Source: Opitutales bacterium (GTDB lineage: Bacteria > Verrucomicrobiota > Verrucomicrobiia > Opitutales > UBA953). Taken from it: DNA of 64,000 bases. The notes below the pieces were generated by a model. It saw only the letters and a program-made list of their open reading frames with translations. It searched no databases and was not told the DNA's origin. Below, piece by piece: positions 62,954-64,000 of the stretch; the first letter of the stretch is position 1; the number at the start of each line of letters is the position of its first letter. The position numbers and the translations under genes are program-made. The stretch is taken from assembly GCA_030725715.1 (NCBI GenBank), contig JANRFG010000013.1, positions 40,827 through 104,826 of the forward strand. Reading direction: 5' to 3'.

Positions 62954-64000
62954 ATGACCACTCAAGCCCGCGCCTACGGTTCTGCCGCCCCCACCTCCCT
63001 GCTCGCCCCGATGCAGATCGCCCGGCGCGCCCCCGGTCCGACGGACGTCGCCATGGAAATCCTCTTCTGCGGCGTCTGCCACTCCGACGTCCATACGGCC
63101 CGCGGCGAATGGCCGGGCACGAACTACGCCTGCGTCCCGGGCCACGAGATCGTCGGCCGCGTCACCGCGGTCGGCGCCAAGGTCACGAAGGTCAAGGTCG
63201 GCGACATCGGCGCCACGGGCTGCATGGTCGACTCCTGCCGCACCTGCCCGAGCTGCCAGAAAGGTCTGGAGCAGTTCTGCCTCACAGGCGCCACGTTCAC
63301 CTATAACAGCCCCGACAAGCATCTCGGCGGCCACACCTTCGGCGGCTATTCCTCCCACATCGTCGTCGACGAGGCCTTCACCCTCCGCGTCCCGCAGGGC
63401 CTGGACCTCGCCGCGACCGCCCCCCTGCTCTGCGCGGGTATCACGACCTATTCGCCGCTTCGCCACTGGAAGGTCGGCCCGGGCCAGAAAGTCGGCGTGG
63501 TCGGCCTCGGCGGCCTCGGTCACATGGGCGTGAAGTTCGCCCGCGCCTTCGGCGCGCACGTCGTGCTGTTCACGACCTCGCCGTCCAAGGTCGCCGACGG
63601 CCTCCGCCTGGGCGCCCATGAGGTCGTCGTCTCGAGCGATCCCGCCGCGATGGCCAAGCACGGTTGCTCCTTCGACTTCATCCTGGACTGCGTCTCGGCC
63701 CAGCACGACCTCAACGCCTACATGGCCCTCCTCAAGCTCGACGGCACGCTCTGCCTCGTCGGCGTGCCGGAGAAGCCGCTGGCGGTGCACGCCTTCAGCG
63801 TGATCATGCCCCGCCGTAACTTCAGCGGCTCCTGCATCGGCGGCATCGCCGAGACCCAGGAGATGCTCGATTTCTGCGCCCAGCACGGCATCGTCTCGGA
63901 CATCGAGCTGATCTCGATCCAGCAGATCAACGAAGCCTGGAACCGGATGATCAAGCAGGACGTCCGTTACCGCTTCGTGATCGACATGGCTTCGCTGAAG
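62954..64000 (+). CDS. Zinc-dependent alcohol dehydrogenase (3' end cut off)
   Basis: A medium-chain dehydrogenase of the YahK/cinnamyl-alcohol type; 349 codons are visible and no stop is reached, so the gene runs just past the window. Catalytic zinc ligands are Cys42 (GVCHSD), His64 and Glu65 (PGHE); the structural zinc cysteines lie in the DSCRTCPSC region. The NAD(P) fold has GLGGLGHMG. Oxidises or reduces an alcohol/aldehyde pair; substrate unknown. Confidence 0.92.
   Translation, partial: MTTQARAYGSAAPTSLLAPMQIARRAPGPTDVAMEILFCGVCHSDVHTARGEWPGTNYACVPGHEIVGRVTAVGAKVTKVKVGDIGATGCMVDSCRTCPSCQKGLEQFCLTGATFTYNSPDKHLGGHTFGGYSSHIVVDEAFTLRVPQGLDLAATAPLLCAGITTYSPLRHWKVGPGQKVGVVGLGGLGHMGVKFARAFGAHVVLFTTSPSKVADGLRLGAHEVVVSSDPAAMAKHGCSFDFILDCVSAQHDLNAYMALLKLDGTLCLVGVPEKPLAVHAFSVIMPRRNFSGSCIGGIAETQEMLDFCAQHGIVSDIELISIQQINEAWNRMIKQDVRYRFVIDMASLK

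Noticed and set aside
1..64000. CRISPR arrays, insertion sequences, attachment sites or other tandem repeats
   Set aside because: None was seen on reading either strand; no transposase, integrase or regularly spaced repeats are present.

Overview
The window is a gene-dense, high G+C bacterial chromosome segment of about 58 protein genes and one tRNA, with no sign of phage, transposon, IS element or CRISPR array. The gene families point to Verrucomicrobiota, probably the Opitutae side. These include a secreted DUF1552/DUF1592 cytochrome pair, a Tat-exported Gfo/Idh oxidoreductase, a ThuA-domain protein, a CxPSR sulfatase, a GYF_2/TM2 protein and a large pseudopilin-like protein resembling Verru_Chthon cassette protein A. 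The lineage is inferred from gene content; no rRNA gene is present to confirm it.

Layout. 1-4.4 kb: tail of a helix-turn-helix protein, aat, aroK, a secreted helical protein, a YjdF-like membrane protein and a Tat-exported oxidoreductase. 4.5-10.4 kb: a PaaK-like acyl-CoA ligase, ilvE behind a structured leader, and a heterodimeric ABC exporter. 10.4-18.5 kb: a membrane protein with glgC, an MBL-fold hydrolase, and an ABCG-like transporter followed by two envelope proteins of unknown role. 18.6-23.4 kb: efp, tRNA-Gln, pyrH-frr-sucC-sucD and a GYF_2/TM2 protein. 23.5-30.6 kb: leuC-X-leuD, purU, an M60-like secreted peptidase, and pta with a separate DRTGG/BioD-like protein. 30.6-36.1 kb: nagB-nagA, a DUF2339 protein and an amidohydrolase. 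36.2-46.1 kb: DUF1592-DUF1552, comM, ThuA, gntK, a second Gfo/Idh protein and a sulfatase. 46.2-53.1 kb: a DapF homologue, a SWIM-SNF2 helicase, tatC, a secreted zinc-finger-like protein, a polyprenyl synthase and a 34-residue membrane peptide. 53.1-64 kb: DUF192 protein, methyltransferase, beta-helix protein, esterase, Bax-inhibitor-like protein, pseudopilin-like giant, two tandem LuxR-type response regulators and a zinc alcohol dehydrogenase cut by the window end.

Working together: the contents suggest a heterotroph that degrades sulfated and amino-sugar polysaccharides (sulfatase, beta-helix protein, M60-like peptidase, nagAB, gntK, oxidoreductases). It also has ordinary central metabolism (succinyl-CoA synthetase, phosphotransacetylase, leucine and lysine pathways, glycogen priming) and Tat export, for which the window supplies both TatC and likely substrates.

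No wholly new multi-gene system is evident. The most unusual signals are a DapF homologue with serine at both catalytic cysteine positions, an EF-P with asparagine at the normally modified loop position, a leader before ilvE with competing hairpins over the likely ribosome-binding site, a small unknown gene coupled between leuC and leuD, and a general lack of Shine-Dalgarno sequences in very tightly packed genes.
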